From: Glandiceps talaboti
Lineage: Eukaryota > Hemichordata > Enteropneusta > Spengelidae
Direction of reading: 5' to 3'
NCBI RefSeq assembly: GCF_964340395.1
Contig: NC_135567.1
Location: forward strand, 2,655,109-2,719,108
Length of the DNA stretch: 64,000 nucleotides
Both the position numbers and the translations under genes were made by a program. Within the stretch, counting starts at the first letter, position 1. Each line of letters begins with the position of its first letter. The notes under the pieces were generated by a model, which saw nothing but the letters and a program-made list of their open reading frames with translations, ran no database searches and had not been told where the DNA came from. This document shows positions 11,616-24,034 of the stretch, in pieces.

Positions 11616-11764
11616 GCGACCAAATGAACTAATACATTTTTCCTCACAACTGAAGAAAATCTTGGTCCTTTTCTCGGCTATTTACGGTCTGTACTTGGCA
11701 GATTTATCAATCACTTTTGCAGAGCGCGCACAAAGCGCTGTTCATTCAAACATGACCCCTTAGC

Positions 11765-12450
11765 TGAATACTTAGTGACCACTCAAAAATTAATATTATT
11801 TTGATTGTTGATACTGTATTTTGCATATTCAAAGCATGACAAATCAATGGTTCAATTGTAATGGTGGTGCATACACTTATTTTTTCAAAAACTATGATCT
11901 TGAGTGTATTTATTGTCAGGGATTCCTGCTACATGTTCTATACGATATATACTAGAGTTACTGTGATCAGAATATAGAACTATACATATCAATATAAAAA
12001 TCTACAAATGTACATACTGTCATTTCTCATGAAATAGGATTGAACTCCATCAATGATTGACATGAAGCTATGACATGGATGATATTATACTATCTTTAAG
12101 GATTTTTGAATTCAGAAATTGAAACTGAACTTAGACAAGTGCCCATTCACTGTACTCAGAAAAAGGTACTTTGTAGACTATATAAACAAATTGGGAAACG
12201 TCACAAATCTAGCTTGACTTGTGTAATAATAGGAACTATTTCATTAAAATGTCTAACAAGCTCTTGTGAAGTAAGATTCCCTTGTTAAAGCTTACCATTA
12301 TCTTTCTTCACAAGTTAAATTTCCAAAGAGGAATTACAGTTTAATTTCCTTTATATTTTTGCAAGTCTCACTGTCTTTGTGATTTTGTAAAATTAATATA
12401 CAGTAAAATTATATTCATTTGTCTAATGATCAGTTATCTTTCCAATATAC
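11765..12450. other. Intergenic sequence, nothing recognised
   Basis: AT-rich sequence without motifs, splice-flanked ORFs or clear repeats that I can support. Confidence 0.4.
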
Positions 12451-12454
12451 ATTA

Positions 12455-12655
12455 TCATTTGGCTGTTGCTATGGGCGTGGTTTTGCTGCTAGGCATATTT
12501 GCATACACCTGAATGTTTGTTCACTTGTCTAAGAATCCCTGTTATCTTTGTGAATGTTTACTCACTTGCCTAGTAGATGATGTTATTATTTTTGACCAAA
12601 ATATACTGCTATTTGGTTGTTGCTAAGGCCGTGGTCATGGTTGCCAGGGCCAATT
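12455..12655 (-). repeat. Reverse-oriented copies of the 113-bp repeat family
   Basis: GGCTGTTGCTATGGGCGTGG and TGCTAGGCATATTTGCATAC near 12465, and a weaker second unit near 12613 (GTTGCTAAGGCCGTGG), are the reverse complement of the 6.8-7.5 kb family. The copies are more diverged here. Confidence 0.7.
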
Positions 12656-12944
12656 GTGTCAAAATATTTTGAAGAAAATCTGCAGCGTAACACTTCTAGA
12701 AACATCTCACCAAGTTTCAGTCTCATTGACCAAGTACTTTTTGAGATATAAATTTTTGACCAAAATTCACATTTTTACACCTAATTTGATCACTGATGAG
12801 ATCATTATATGCTTTAATTTTTTTATCTGTACACCCATAGATGCATCCCCATTAAATTTCAGTCCAATCTGCTGAGTAGTTTTGGAAATTAATAATTTTT
12901 GACCATAAAGACACATTTTTAGCCCTATTTGACATATCCATCCA

Positions 12945-13988
12945 TACTTTTTTCTTCTTCTTTAGGATATACTACTCAACGTCCCTAGTGGAACGAAACG
13001 AGTAGGATGTGATGTGTGCAATGATTGTTATTAGTCCTTGATGTTGTTGTCCTGTGTTCTGTTGAATGTTGATTATGCTTGTTTGAATTGTTCTGAATCT
13101 GTTATGTTGACTATATCTGATGGTCCATGGAATAAATTGAGTATTTGTGACAGTAGTGTATGCGTGCCTGGTGTTGTGTGAAGCTTTTAGAGTGTGTATG
13201 CCGAGTTTGTCATTGAGTTGGTGACAGGTAGTTTTGTACCAGCAGTGCCAAATGGTCCCCTGTGGCTTTGTCTAATATGCTAAGTCTTGATGTTGATGTT
13301 CTCGTTGATAGGTTCTCCTATTCCAATTCGTTTATGAGTTCTGTTACACTCGTTTTCCAGTCATAGTTGTTGTAGACCATTCTTGCTGCCCTTCTCTGTA
13401 TTTTGCCTACCTTTTGTACTAATTCTTTAGTGTAGTTATTCCACACTACAGAGCAGTACTCTAGGGTTGGCCTGAGAGATGTATGCTGCTTTTTTATTTG
13501 ATCTTGTACATAAGTCTAGGTTCCTGCGAATGAAACCAAGGGTTCGTCCTGCAGAGGATGTTGTTATTTTGTTTACATGTGTGTTCCATTTGAGATTTTG
13601 ATGAATGTCTACCCCTAGATATGGATGGATTTTTGTCTCCTGTAAAATAGAGTTGTCTAAAACATATTTGGTGATGATTTCTGACCTTGATGATGATGGA
13701 ATTTGTAATACATAACATTTATCTAGATTGAATTTCATTTGCCACTTGGTTTCCCATTGAGATAATGTGTCTAGGTCTTCCTAGAGTGTTTTAGTGTCAT
13801 GTTTACTATTGATGTTTCTATAAATTATGCAGTCAATCTGCAAACAGTCGTACAGTTGAGTGTAAGTTTTCATGTAGGTCGTTGATGTATATGAGAAATA
13901 ACAGTGGTCCGAGTACTGTTCCCTGTGGGATGGCTGATTCCATACCTGCCCATGTGGAACGTTCTCCACCCACTACAACCCGTTGTAC
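12945..13988 (-). pseudogene. 5'-truncated Jockey/CR1-like non-LTR retrotransposon
   Basis: On the minus strand the sequence encodes WAGMESAIPQGTVLGPLLFL and IYINDLHEN...RLFAD, then LSQWETKWQMKFNLDKCYVL, then HPYLGVDIHQNLKWNTHVN, RTLGFIRRNLDLC and, in another frame, IQRRAARMVYNNYDW. These are fingers-palm-thumb pieces of a Jockey-superfamily reverse transcriptase. The second Asp of the FADD box is lost to an indel, and there is at least one stop and two shifts. The 3' end near 12945 has an A-rich tail preceded by a CTACTC...GAGTAG hairpin. The 5' end falls abruptly inside a 113-bp repeat unit at about 13988, as expected for a truncated insertion. Confidence 0.8.
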
Positions 13989-14356
13989 AAGACCACGCCA
14001 AATGGTCACGTATATTGCAAAGATAACAACAAGAAGTAATAGACATGAATACATATTTTTTTAAATGCCTATCAACAAGACCCTAGCCATACCAACAGCC
14101 AAACGATCGCATATATTGCAAAGATAACAGGAATTAATAGACAAAAGAATAAATATTTTAAAAATGTATGTAAATGTGCCTAGCAACAAGACCATGCCCA
14201 TACCAACAGCCAAATGATCGCATATATTGCAAAGATAACAGCATGGTTGGATAGGCAACTGGATAATCATTCATCAAATGACCACCTATAACTAGCATGG
14301 TTCAACATGTGGATAAACATTTTTTTAAACTATACAGTTGTGCTACAATGCCATTG
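13985..14356 (+). repeat. 113-bp repeat family, third locus, with conserved right end
   Basis: Units near 13990, 14073 and 14184 carry GACCATGCCCATACCAACAG-type motifs and ATATTGCAAAGATAACA. The array ends with CTATACAGTTGTGCTACAAT followed by GCCATTGG at 14356, the same terminus as at 7530. Confidence 0.8.
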
Positions 14357-14600
14357 GTTAAAATGTTTATGACAAGTTTAATACCATTATGAAAGTACAT
14401 TTTGGAGTATCTGATTGTTGGTTGACTGCATACTTGACCTCTGGGGGTGAGGAAGTCCTAGGGATCTCCCCTAGAAGAACTAGAGTTTGTGTGTGTCTAC
14501 TAAGGCAATTTGTAGATTAGTTGTAGCCTTGAAGGTAATATTTCTAAATTTCGAAAAGCTAAAGTTTTTGTAAGTTTTAAATGACCCAGGCGAAAGTGGC

Positions 14601-14915
14601 AATGGTTGACCATGAAGTACCATGGTAGTTCATGGTTATATGCCCATGGTCAACCATGGTCAACCATGATGCTATGGAAATGTTAATTGGCACAAATTAT
14701 CATGGTTGGCCATGGTCGTCAACCATGGTTGACCATGGTCATCAACCATGGTCATCAACCATGGTTGACCATGAACTACCATGGTCAACCATGATGCAAT
14801 GGAAATGTTAATTGGCACAAATTACCATGATTGACTATGGTTGTCAACCATGGTTGAATATGGTCATCATGGTTTGTTAAATGGCGCAAATTACCATGGT
14901 TGACCATGGTCATCA
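14601..14915. repeat. CCATGG-rich palindromic repeat array
   Basis: About 315 bp is built from ACCATGGTCAACCATGG and its complement CCATGGTTGACCATGG in alternating orientation. Two longer units share GGAAATGTTAATTGGCACAA near 14676 and 14800, about 124 bp apart, and a third, shortened one lies near 14880. The single strand could fold into many alternative hairpins. Confidence 0.85.
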
Positions 14916-14919
14916 TATT

Positions 14920-16845
14920 AAACCAATAATGACAAATAGCAGAATCACAGGGTTTGTACAGATTACATCTGACTGACTAGAATTGGTAACTATGATTAGG
15001 TCATTGAAATAAGAACAGCCAGGTGTCATTGACCACGATAGGAGGAACTACAGAAATCAAGGCCTACCATTATATAATACTGTATTATAGTTGCAAGCGT
15101 GGGTCTATGATTCTATTGTAACAACAATCGGTAATTGGTGTAAAAGTTTTTATTGACAACTGATTTTAATCAGGGTTTAATTTCTGTTGCCAATAACAAG
15201 TGACTGGAATATGAGTTGTCAAATATCAGTAATAATAACGTATAACTTGAGAATGTGCATAAAGGTCGGTGGATTAGTGTTGTCAACAAGCCACATATTA
15301 TCCTAGTCAAGGCCACAGGGCAGCAAGCAAACCAAACAACTTCAAATTTACACATTTAAAAAATCACACTTTTCATTCACTTTAAATGGAATTTTATTTG
15401 AAACTATAATTACGAAAGTCCAGTTTTAAAAAAGATCGATCATAATATGTCTTTTCAAAATTAGTTGTGTGTCTGTGTTATGTTCATAATCTATACGTTC
15501 ATTTAGTCAAATGCCCGTAATGTTAACCAATTTCTTTAGCAGTGAAGCTGAACTCAGTTTGGACTTCAAAGTGGCTGTCACAAGATTAGTTTCACATGCA
15601 TAACACATACAAAACGGTCCATGTAGTGTCCATAACATTGGTATAGTGGCATATTACCATTGTAAATATAGTAAAGTCACTGGTATGTTAGAGAACTTTA
15701 GGTGCTAATACCTACAATGTATAATACAAACTGAAGTCTGATGAGATGTGGTGATTTGTATTAGTGTCAATAACATGTACCGGGTAGTGTCCAAAATAGA
15801 AAATGTACAATGTGTATTAATCCCTTTATATTGAAGAATAGAATGTGACATGGTCTGTAACTTGTTTGGTAGGTAATACATTATGTATATGTATAGTTAT
15901 GTATATCACTCTGGATGAAATAATATTAAAGAATACAGATAAGAAACAGGGACACGAATATATACCATAATTCCAACAAGGTCATGCCATTGTAGAAATG
16001 ACCCAAATTCTCTACTGCCAATTTCAAAAACAGGGAGAGACCGCTTCCAATCCTCCTCCCCAGACAAAGAAACTGTCCAGTCCCTTTATATGGTTTGCAT
16101 TAATTATTCAGCCATACACGTATGTTATTTAAATTTGGACATTAATGGAAATTAAGGGAGTTTACGCAAAAGATCAGGTAGGAGTGGGGAACTTCCATGG
16201 AGGTGAATGAATGCAACAGAATTGATAGTTCTCCACAGTTCTTAGTGTGTGCTTGGTTCGGATTTAAATGTGTGTGATGTCTACTTGCTAATTTCTAAGA
16301 GTCCAAGGGGATCTCATGTACAAGTGGAGATATGAGAGTGATTGTAGTATACTTACGTGAGCTGCCAGCTATGTGCGAAGGTCAAAGATAATAGTAGCAA
16401 AGATAACTAAGGTAGGAGTGGGTACAGTGCCCAGGGTGAATGGTCAATTGAGCATAGAATGTGTGCTTTAGTATATATCTTTACATTCAAGATGAAATGT
16501 GCCCATCAACCTGTGTTTCATGTGTTTTCGCAAGCATAATTATCCAAGACTTTTTCAACAGTAAAAAAGTTTCAAATCCTATTACAATATTTCATGTACA
16601 AATCATTGAACAGTGAATTATGCTTTAAATAGTAGATATTAAATAATACCAGTAAACAGATGCCTGTCATTATGAAATATATTAGAAGTATAACCCATTG
16701 ATTAGTTATTAAAGAAATAAAACAATCTTAAGTTATTTTGGTGATAAAATATATGTACTGGATGACAATATCAGTTCATAAGCTTATGGACATAAACACA
16801 TTAAATTCTAATGTTTGAAAGTAAATTTGGGAACAATGAATATAT
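14920..16845. other. Intergenic sequence, no gene recognised
   Basis: AT-rich. Short ORFs lack motifs. I see no tandem array here, although some direct similarity to other dispersed repeats is possible. Confidence 0.4.
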
Positions 16846-16849
16846 GCAG

Positions 16850-17310
16850 TCACTGCACATTTTCAGCATCAGGGGGATGGTTTTGTTGCTAATTATATTT
16901 GCATAAATGTTGTGAATATTCATTCACTTGCCTGTATAATGATGTTGATAGCTTGTGGAGTTATACAGGCATTTGCTTTTAAATGTGTAGTGACTTGCCT
17001 ACTCATCACTGTTTTTATCTAATATGCAATATCATTTGACCGTTGCTATGGATGTGGTCTTGTTGCTAGGCTTATTTGCAAACATACTAAAGAAGTTTAT
17101 TCATTTCCCTACCCATTCCTATCTTTACATTTTGCAATAAACAACACTGTTTAGCTGTTGCTATGTCCATGGTCATGTTGCTAGGCATATTTGCACACTA
17201 TTTTTTATGTTTATTTGCCTATCCACCCCTGTTATATTTACAATATGCCACACCAGTTGGCTGTTGCTGTGGGCATGGTCATGTTGCTAGGCAGATGTAT
17301 ATATTTTATT
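16850..17310 (-). repeat. 113-bp repeat family, fourth locus, reverse orientation
   Basis: Reverse-complement units occur near 16872, 17037, 17152 and 17259, each with GTTGCTATG or a close variant, a TGGTC(A/T)TGTTGCTAGG motif and TATTTGCA. Spacings of about 115 and 107 bp fit the family period. Divergence is higher than at 7 kb. Confidence 0.75.
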
Positions 17311-17954
17311 TGAAAATATATACTAACAAGAAACTGAACTGAACATCTTTACCAAATATCAAAATAATCTTTCCAGTGGTTTTTGACTTTAAGCCACACA
17401 TAGATAGTAAGACAGAGTAATGGACAAGACACTTTATCAGGTCTATAGCTTGAATGAACTTACAGTTTCAATACAGATTACAGAATTAATACCGTTCATC
17501 TATGCTAATAACTCTGTTTTCAAACAATCTCAAACAGATGTTAATCTTGGAGCAATTCAGAAGTGTGTGTGATGTACCATAGTTCAGTTCAGTTGGTACG
17601 TCCAGCCATTGTAGTTCGGCTCAGGAAGTCCAATAACTGAAACTTAAATTTAAAACAACAAAAGAACACAAAAATAAGACCGTACAGAGTACAAGACAGT
17701 AATCCACTAGATTACACACAATGACATAATGTTACTACGTAACATTGGATATCAGCCTATTCCTGGTTATGTGCAGGTCAAAGCAATACTGTCTAAAAAC
17801 CCGCTCCAGGTTTTAGCTCTGCTGTCAGCGAAAGCTGAAAGTGTAGCTTTAGGTATAGTGGGTATAGAGTATAGAGGTATAGGTGTCCGTCAACTTTTTA
17901 TATTTTCATCATCTTCTTCGAAAGTAACAGCCAGAATACTTCGATATTGAGTGT

Positions 17955-18690
17955 GCATGTTTCCTGGGGGGAGGCTATTCAGATTTGTTCATGCCAAGTT
18001 GATCTGTGCCATTTTCAATTTTTTATGATTTTTTTTTCAAAAAATGATATTTTCATGATCTTCTCCAATACTACTTGTCAGATTGCTTTGATATCTGGTG
18101 TGTTGATGCGCAGGGGGTAGCTTACTAAGATTTGTTAATTTCAAGTCAGCACATCTTCTTTTCTATTTTTAAAAAAAAAAAAATTGTAATTTGAAAAAAA
18201 AATGAATATATTAATGAGTATTATGACCGACGCCATATTGGAAATCAGACCATGAGACTTTAGGTAAACTGCCACTTTTCAAAAGACACTATTGACGTCA
18301 CACAAGCAATGTAATATGTGCTATAGTCATAATTCTATGCATTGTGTGCCCAAATGACAAGCGTTTGTTTGAAACAGGGTTGTAAACTTCAAATCCAAAT
18401 TCTGCACCCCTTCTACATAATCAGCCAGTCCACAACATCCTCATTTGCATACATCTATCAGTTTGCAACCATTACACTTTGAATGACTGCTCATGGGCCT
18501 TATTTTTGGGTATTTTCAACTCGCCGTAACTTTCACTACAGTCCACCATTTCAGATACTGTAAATGCCTAAACCTCAACTGACATCTCTTCTTTCCTACC
18601 AAATTTTGGAATAACATTTAGGAATACCGATTTTCCGACGAATTTGAGACGCATACTTGAGGCCTTGAAACTTCGACCCGTGTAGTTTCC
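17955..18690 (+). repeat. Dispersed repeat module A, first copy
   Basis: About 730 bp is shared with 23110-23890 in the same order: AGGCTATTCAGATTTGTTCA, CAGATTGCTTTGATATCTGG, CTTTTCAAAAGACACTATTG, AACAGGGTTGTAAACTTCAA and ATACGGACCGGAAAGTTT. Within the copy the ATTTTCAT...TTTGTTCATGCC motif is itself partly repeated about 140 bp later. No protein motif is seen. Confidence 0.8.
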
Positions 18691-18699
18691 TTAATACGG

Positions 18700-20830
18700 A
18701 CCGGAAAGTTTCACAAATTTCGCAAAAAGGTGTATTTTTATGTGTTTTAAATAACTATGGCAAGTAACTGATTTGACCAGAAGCTGAAGCTGACCTTGTT
18801 TCACCGGGCGATTTTCCACAGCAAGTAGCACCACAGGACGTTCTTGGTTCTCACTAAAATCACACTTCAGACCCACTATAAAAGTTTGATGTTTTCAGAT
18901 AACATGTAACTTGTGATTAATTCTATATTGTCGTGCAATTTGGAGTGACAGTGAACCAGAATGAAGACAACTTGGCTAAGGAAGGCATGCCCAGGCATGC
19001 GGTTGCAGTTATGCAAGAGCAGTCTCACTGCCGACTGTGAATCGACCAAACTTTGTTTATTGGCCGACAGTTTACATGTAAAGTTATACGACATGAACGT
19101 GTCTTGCCATTTCCAAAATGCAAATATTTGGCAAGTAAAAATAACTAAAATAATTACAACTTTAATTTGGCTATAGACTTTGCATTATATTTTTCGTATC
19201 TTTCCCTGTTTTACATGTAAAGCCGAAAAGGTTCTCTCTGGTCATGTCAGTGGTTAGCCCTGCTTACATGCGACAGGTGGTGCACGAGTCTATATTGCTG
19301 ACTTGACTCTAATCAAATAGTAGGGACCATTGTCAGAATCGAGTCCCGGATTACTCTGTATGCAAGCAAGACTAGTCAGTGATCATGCCGGGACTGCTTT
19401 GTGTACGAGCGAGGTGAGGCATGTTGAGGTATTTTGTTTAGAATTATAAATATTGCGAAATATCAAGTATAAGGTTTAAATACAATGGAATGATGAACAA
19501 AACTTGGCCGAGTCTGCCGATAGGCGCCGGTCACAAGAAACTCTGTAAATTAAAATATCAGACGATGTTATGTCTACTACAACTAGTACAAGTTGAATGT
19601 TGTTGACTTGGTAAATTTGTTAGAAAATTGAAATTCGAATTGCCTCAAAATTATTTTAGATCCCTAAGTTATTTCATTCATCATTAAAAATTTTCCAGGG
19701 TTAAAGCTGTAAGACACTGGAATTATTTATAGCCAACCTCAAAATCCTCTTTTTTTCTTTTTCTTGTGTGCATTTCCCAGTCATTTTTTTCTGAGATTTT
19801 GTGCAATTTTTCATAACAGTAGATTTTCGTTACAAAATGGGCAGGTGACTCTGGTATAAAAGTACAATACATTACCAACTGTCTGTGTAAAATGTGTTTT
19901 ATAGTGAGATATCATATGAAACCACTAACCACTTTATTACATCGTTAAAACAAAACTGCAAAGTGAAGAGCTGAACAACTGAACAACTTCTACATGTTAC
20001 AAAAAAAACCAAAACAGCTGAGCTATTCTGACCGATAGGTCGCTTGTTAAAGATCTGTTTCAGGTAGTTATTTATTTATTTCCTCTAGTTTAGTAAAGTC
20101 TAGAACAAGTTATGTCATATTTGTTGTTGATGTTCCTTTGTGGATGTGGATTGGTAAATGTTTATGTAGTATTTTCAGCTTTGGATAGAAAGTTAACTCT
20201 TGTAGTATGGAAATATTCACATTTGCCTATGAAGTGATCACGTAGTGTTCATGTTTATTTCAGCAAACGTTTACACGTTCTCTGTAGTACTCTTCTTCTC
20301 GAACGTAGTCATGAAGTATTGTTCGATTCATAGAAATATTTGCCACAGTTGTGTTATATGAACTCAGAAAAGGGCATTGTCCTTATCATGAAAATTTTGG
20401 TTGCTTTGCATTGCGTTGCGTTCCGTACACTATAAACTGTCTGTGTATCCCCTAGACGTTCTGTTTCATGAGCATCTATAACACATGTATTACAGAGTTT
20501 GCGTTCATCCTTATAACATGTATGTACGCGTCTACATGGTATTCAGACGGGATGTATAGAGGTAGCATCAAATTACCTTTAAATATACTAATACAATCAC
20601 TGAATTTGTTTATAGTTGAAACGTTTACAACGTTGTCAACTGCCTGTCTGTGACTGATTGTAGTTTCATTCGATGCTAATGTAAGGTCGCTTTTGTTTGG
20701 CTGTGTAACTCACTTAGTGAAACGGTGTGGGCATGGGCACCAGTTCAGATATAGCCCATGCCCACGCCTTTCAATCAGGATAAAAAATGATGGAGATCAT
20801 TAACTAGGAACTTGTCTATTTTGCTTCCGT
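18700..20830. other. Intergenic sequence, nothing supported
   Basis: Short overlapping ORFs on both strands around 18.7-19.2 kb have no recognisable motif. A short inverted repeat (GGGCATGGGC...GCCCATGCCC) lies near 20729-20766. Confidence 0.4.
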
Positions 20831-20833
20831 TTA

Positions 20834-21214
20834 TCATAATGATGTTGATGTTGTGTGATATATGTTGATTCTGAAGAGTGGACATGCTTTAATTGACAGA
20901 GAACGTTCACATTCAAGACCATTATTATATATCTTTGAATGCATTGTAGTATGTTTATCTTTATAGTAGTCAACACAACAGTTCTTTATGAGCTCACATG
21001 TAGCAGCCGATAAACTTAGTACAATACCACCTCCAGTTATTTCAGTTTCACAATGTAATACTCTTGAAGCTGCTTCATTTTTCTTGGTAATGGTTTTTCT
21101 GGTATTCTGTGAATAGTTGGTGTTAGTTCTGTTACCATCAAAATTTGATATTGAAGGAGTGTAAATGTGTGGAGGTTTCTTTGTTCTCATTGGTCGAGAC
21201 ATTGCAAGAGCCAT
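20834..21214 (-). CDS. Hypothetical protein, 126 aa
   Basis: An ATG at 21214 sits in an excellent Kozak context (CCAACCATGG) and opens a 126-codon frame. The product is basic at the N-terminus (SRPMRTKKPPHIYTPSIS) and ends with a Cys-containing segment (CELIKNCCVDYYKDK and GLECERSLSIKACPLF). No signal peptide, membrane segment or known domain is visible and I do not recognise the family. In this AT-rich setting a 126-codon frame with a perfect start context is mildly unusual, but a chance ORF is possible. It ends just before a TTATCATAATGATG stretch on the plus strand. Confidence 0.3.
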   Translation of the reverse strand: MALAMSRPMRTKKPPHIYTPSISNFDGNRTNTNYSQNTRKTITKKNEAASRVLHCETEITGGGIVLSLSAATCELIKNCCVDYYKDKHTTMHSKIYNNGLECERSLSIKACPLFRINIYHTTSTSL

Positions 21215-21609
21215 GGTTGGACTGGTATAAGTAATAGTTCAGGGTTAGTGCAGATACTCGTGGAATTGTAGTGATATAGGACCCTGTACATTGAAAATGA
21301 TAGGAACTTATTTACTGGATCAATTGCACATTTGAATTACACAGGAAACATCAAAGTTAAAAATAGGACGGGTTGAGTGAAAATGTCGGTAGTGAAGTAA
21401 ACAGCTTAAAACAGGAAAACAGTAGCAAGAAGCTTCCAACTTATGACAGTTACATCACTCACATGACACGACACATTGAAAACTCTAACATATTAAAAAC
21501 AGCAAGCAGCTTTTCTGGTTACTGGAATGCAACTTGACAAAATAGTGGTGTCTACACACATGGGGCTACTACTGAATAATTTATCACCATACTCACTGTC
21601 ATATGTTAT

Positions 21610-22282
21610 GACTATATCACGGGTTTCCCCTACCAAGTCCTACGCAGTATGATACATTACCCACAATGCATTGTTGGCTCGGCTTACGAAATCCTGTTTA
21701 CCTAGAGCACAGAGAAACACACATATTGAACTTATGATTTATGTGTATTTTATGCATATTTCATTTGGGTACAGCTTGTTTTGAGGTAATGAAAGTCAAT
21801 AGACAATTGGAAAGATCCTATTTCATTGATTGAATTTTTTCATTCTACCACATTCAGTGCAAGCACTGAGTACTTCCAGAAAACATTGCACTTAGTTTCA
21901 GCCATGTGGCCTTGTTTTGAAGTTGTCAAGTTCACAATCAGAAATATGAAGTCAGAACTGCCTATAGCAATCTAAGCATATCATCAACATTCACACAGGC
22001 AGAGATCCCTGGAAACCAAGTATTTTTATTAGTATTTGTTGTGTTCTCTTTGTGTATTTTTTTAAATGCTACCCATGACAAATGAATTTCCAGAGAGTGA
22101 AGGGGATTTTTGTATAATCTTATCTAGTGAGAACTAAGATGTTGAGTCAGCAAATTACAAACAAGTGGTTGCGTGTGTGCATTCTGCATTTTGTCAACAG
22201 CAGGATCCAGCTCACGGTGGTCGGCGGCTGTGGGACCCGACAGTCACTCACAATTACCGACCTTGCTCATTAATCAATCTAT

Positions 22283-22358
<76 letters not shown>

Positions 22359-22397
22359 GACTTTGGAAACATTTCAAGAAAATTTTTGTATATTTTA
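21610..22397 (+). repeat. Dispersed repeat module B, first copy, with internal (AAT)n
   Basis: This module is shared with 24284-25057. Common blocks are GGGTTTCCCCTACCAAGTCC, ACATTACCCACAATGCATTG, GAAAGTCAATAGACAATTGG, GCAGAGATCCCTGGAAACCA, GGATCCAGCTCACGGTGGTC and CTTTGGAAACATTTCAAG. An (AAT)n tract of about 25 units (22284-22359) lies inside. Both copies can be translated across the same 40 codons before the tract, but that segment has no protein motif, so I treat it as non-coding. Confidence 0.85.
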
Positions 22398-22399
22398 TA

Positions 22400-23105
22400 A
22401 TAGGCTAAATTCGTATCGTTTTAGAATTTTGAATTAATACTCTATATTATTGTAATCTGTATTTGAGTATGATTTTATCGTCAAATATTCTTAGCCGTTG
22501 ACAAAACTAACGATATTTACGCCAACACGCATCTTTAAAGTAGGCTTGAAATTACGAAAATAGGTCAGTAAATGTTATAAAAAGTACGAATTACAAGGGC
22601 AATTCATCCTAAAATCAAAACTACCAAATGTTGGCTGATATATGTAAGATATAAGGTCCTAACACGACAAAATATCAAGGAGTGTAAATAATATACAAAC
22701 GAACTTTCCACTGTAACTCAACAGTGGACGTATCGATCGATATTCTTTTCACTGGAAATTGATACAATGTTACGACATGTTGGCTGGTCGTCTCTAAAAA
22801 TGACGGCGCCAAAAATCCAAAATGCAGCGCTGATATAAATAAAGGACTACTGCGAGAAAATTATCCAGTTTAGGCATCTCCTTGATTCATAAACATTAAT
22901 ACACTGGCACAATAATATAGGGCCTGTCGACATACATGTATATCTCATGCGGCAAGCACGAACAAAATCGTTGTAAACCGGACGGTAATATACTGCCTTA
23001 TGAATATTCATTAGACGCTTGTCAAATTTGACCCCGTTGTTGACCTTTCAGGCACAGTCGGCGCTTCGCGGAATATGAAACAAATAGGTACCGGTTCGTC
23101 CCGCA
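22400..23105. other. Intergenic sequence, nothing recognised
   Basis: Unique sequence between repeat modules, with no gene or repeat that I can support. Confidence 0.4.
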
Positions 23106-23109
23106 GTGT

Positions 23110-23890
23110 TGGTGTGCATGTTCCCTTGGGAGGGGGGGAGGGGCTATTCAGATTTGTTCATGCCAAGTTGATCTGTGCCATTTTAAATTTTTTATGATTT
23201 GTTTTCAAAAAATGACATTTTCATCATCTCCTCAAATACTACCTGTCAGATTGCTTTGATATCTGGTGTGTTGATGCGCAGGAGGTAGCTTACTCAGATT
23301 TGTTAATTTCAAGTCAGCACATCTTCATTTTTTTAATGATTTTTTTTCTTGCAATTTAACAAAAAAATTAATATGTTAATGAGCATTGTGACCGAAGCCA
23401 TATTAGAAATCAGTCGACGAGACTTTAAGTAAACTGCCACTTTTCAAAAGACACTATTGACGTCAAACAAGCAATGTGATATGTGCTATAGTCATAATTC
23501 TACGCAGTGGGTGCCCAAATGACAAGTGTTTGTTCGAAACAGGGTTGTAAACTTCAAATCCAAATTCTCCACCCCTTCTACATAATCAGCCAGTCCGCAA
23601 CATCCTCATTTGCATACAATCTATCCTCCATATAGTAACTGTTACACTTTGAATGGCTGCTCACGGGCCTTATTTTTTGGTATTTCCAACTCGCCGTAAC
23701 TTTCACTAGAGTTCCCCATTTTAGATACTGAAAATGCCTAAACCTCAACTGACATCTCTTCTTTCGTGCCAACAACATGAATTTTGGCATTACATTTAGG
23801 AATATCGATTTTCCGAATTTATTCGGGACGCATACTTGAGGCCTTGAAATTTCGACCCGGTTTTCGCTCGAGTCATAGTTTCCTCAATAC
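23110..23890 (+). repeat. Dispersed repeat module A, second copy
   Basis: Copy of 17955-18690 with scattered substitutions and small indels. Here it is followed after about 400 bp by module B, whereas in the first pair the modules are about 2.9 kb apart. Confidence 0.8.
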
Positions 23891-24034
23891 GGACCGGAAA
23901 GTTTACTGTGTCCACTGTTGTATCAGGTGCACGCCCAATGATGGATATAATCCACAGTTACAAAGCATAGAATAAACCCATCACGTGACCTTATTTTTTG
24001 CACCAACTTTCATTGACCTTTGATGCAACATATT

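Larger units (their letters stand above)
7531..11760 (-). mobile_element. L1/Tx1-like non-LTR retrotransposon, frame-broken and 3'-truncated
   Basis: ORF1 (coiled coil plus RRM-like) and ORF2 (endonuclease plus reverse transcriptase) lie in order on the minus strand. The L1/Tx1 group is suggested by the two-ORF layout, the ORF1 type, and motifs such as TRGVRQGDPLSPILF and SAYADDLTCF. At least five frame breaks are visible. The reverse transcriptase runs into the end of the 113-bp repeat family at 7530, so the 3' end (C-terminal zinc region, 3' UTR and tail) is missing. The 5' boundary near 11.76 kb is a guess. Confidence 0.8.

Noticed and set aside
12950-13005. ACGTCC...GGAACGAAACG looked like part of a hammerhead.
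   Set aside because: The CUGANGA strand is absent; it is explained by the 3'-terminal hairpin (CTACTC/GAGTAG) of the Jockey/CR1-like element.
22165-22437. ORF with a poly-Asn tail, repeated at 24827-25072.
   Set aside because: The Asn run is a translated (AAT)n microsatellite in a dispersed repeat; the preceding 40 codons show no domain.
23525-23560. GAAACAGGGTTGTA resembling the 3' half of a hammerhead (also near 18370).
   Set aside because: The CUGANGA strand has two core mismatches (CAAATGA) and stems I and II do not pair, so it is likely coincidence within repeat module A.
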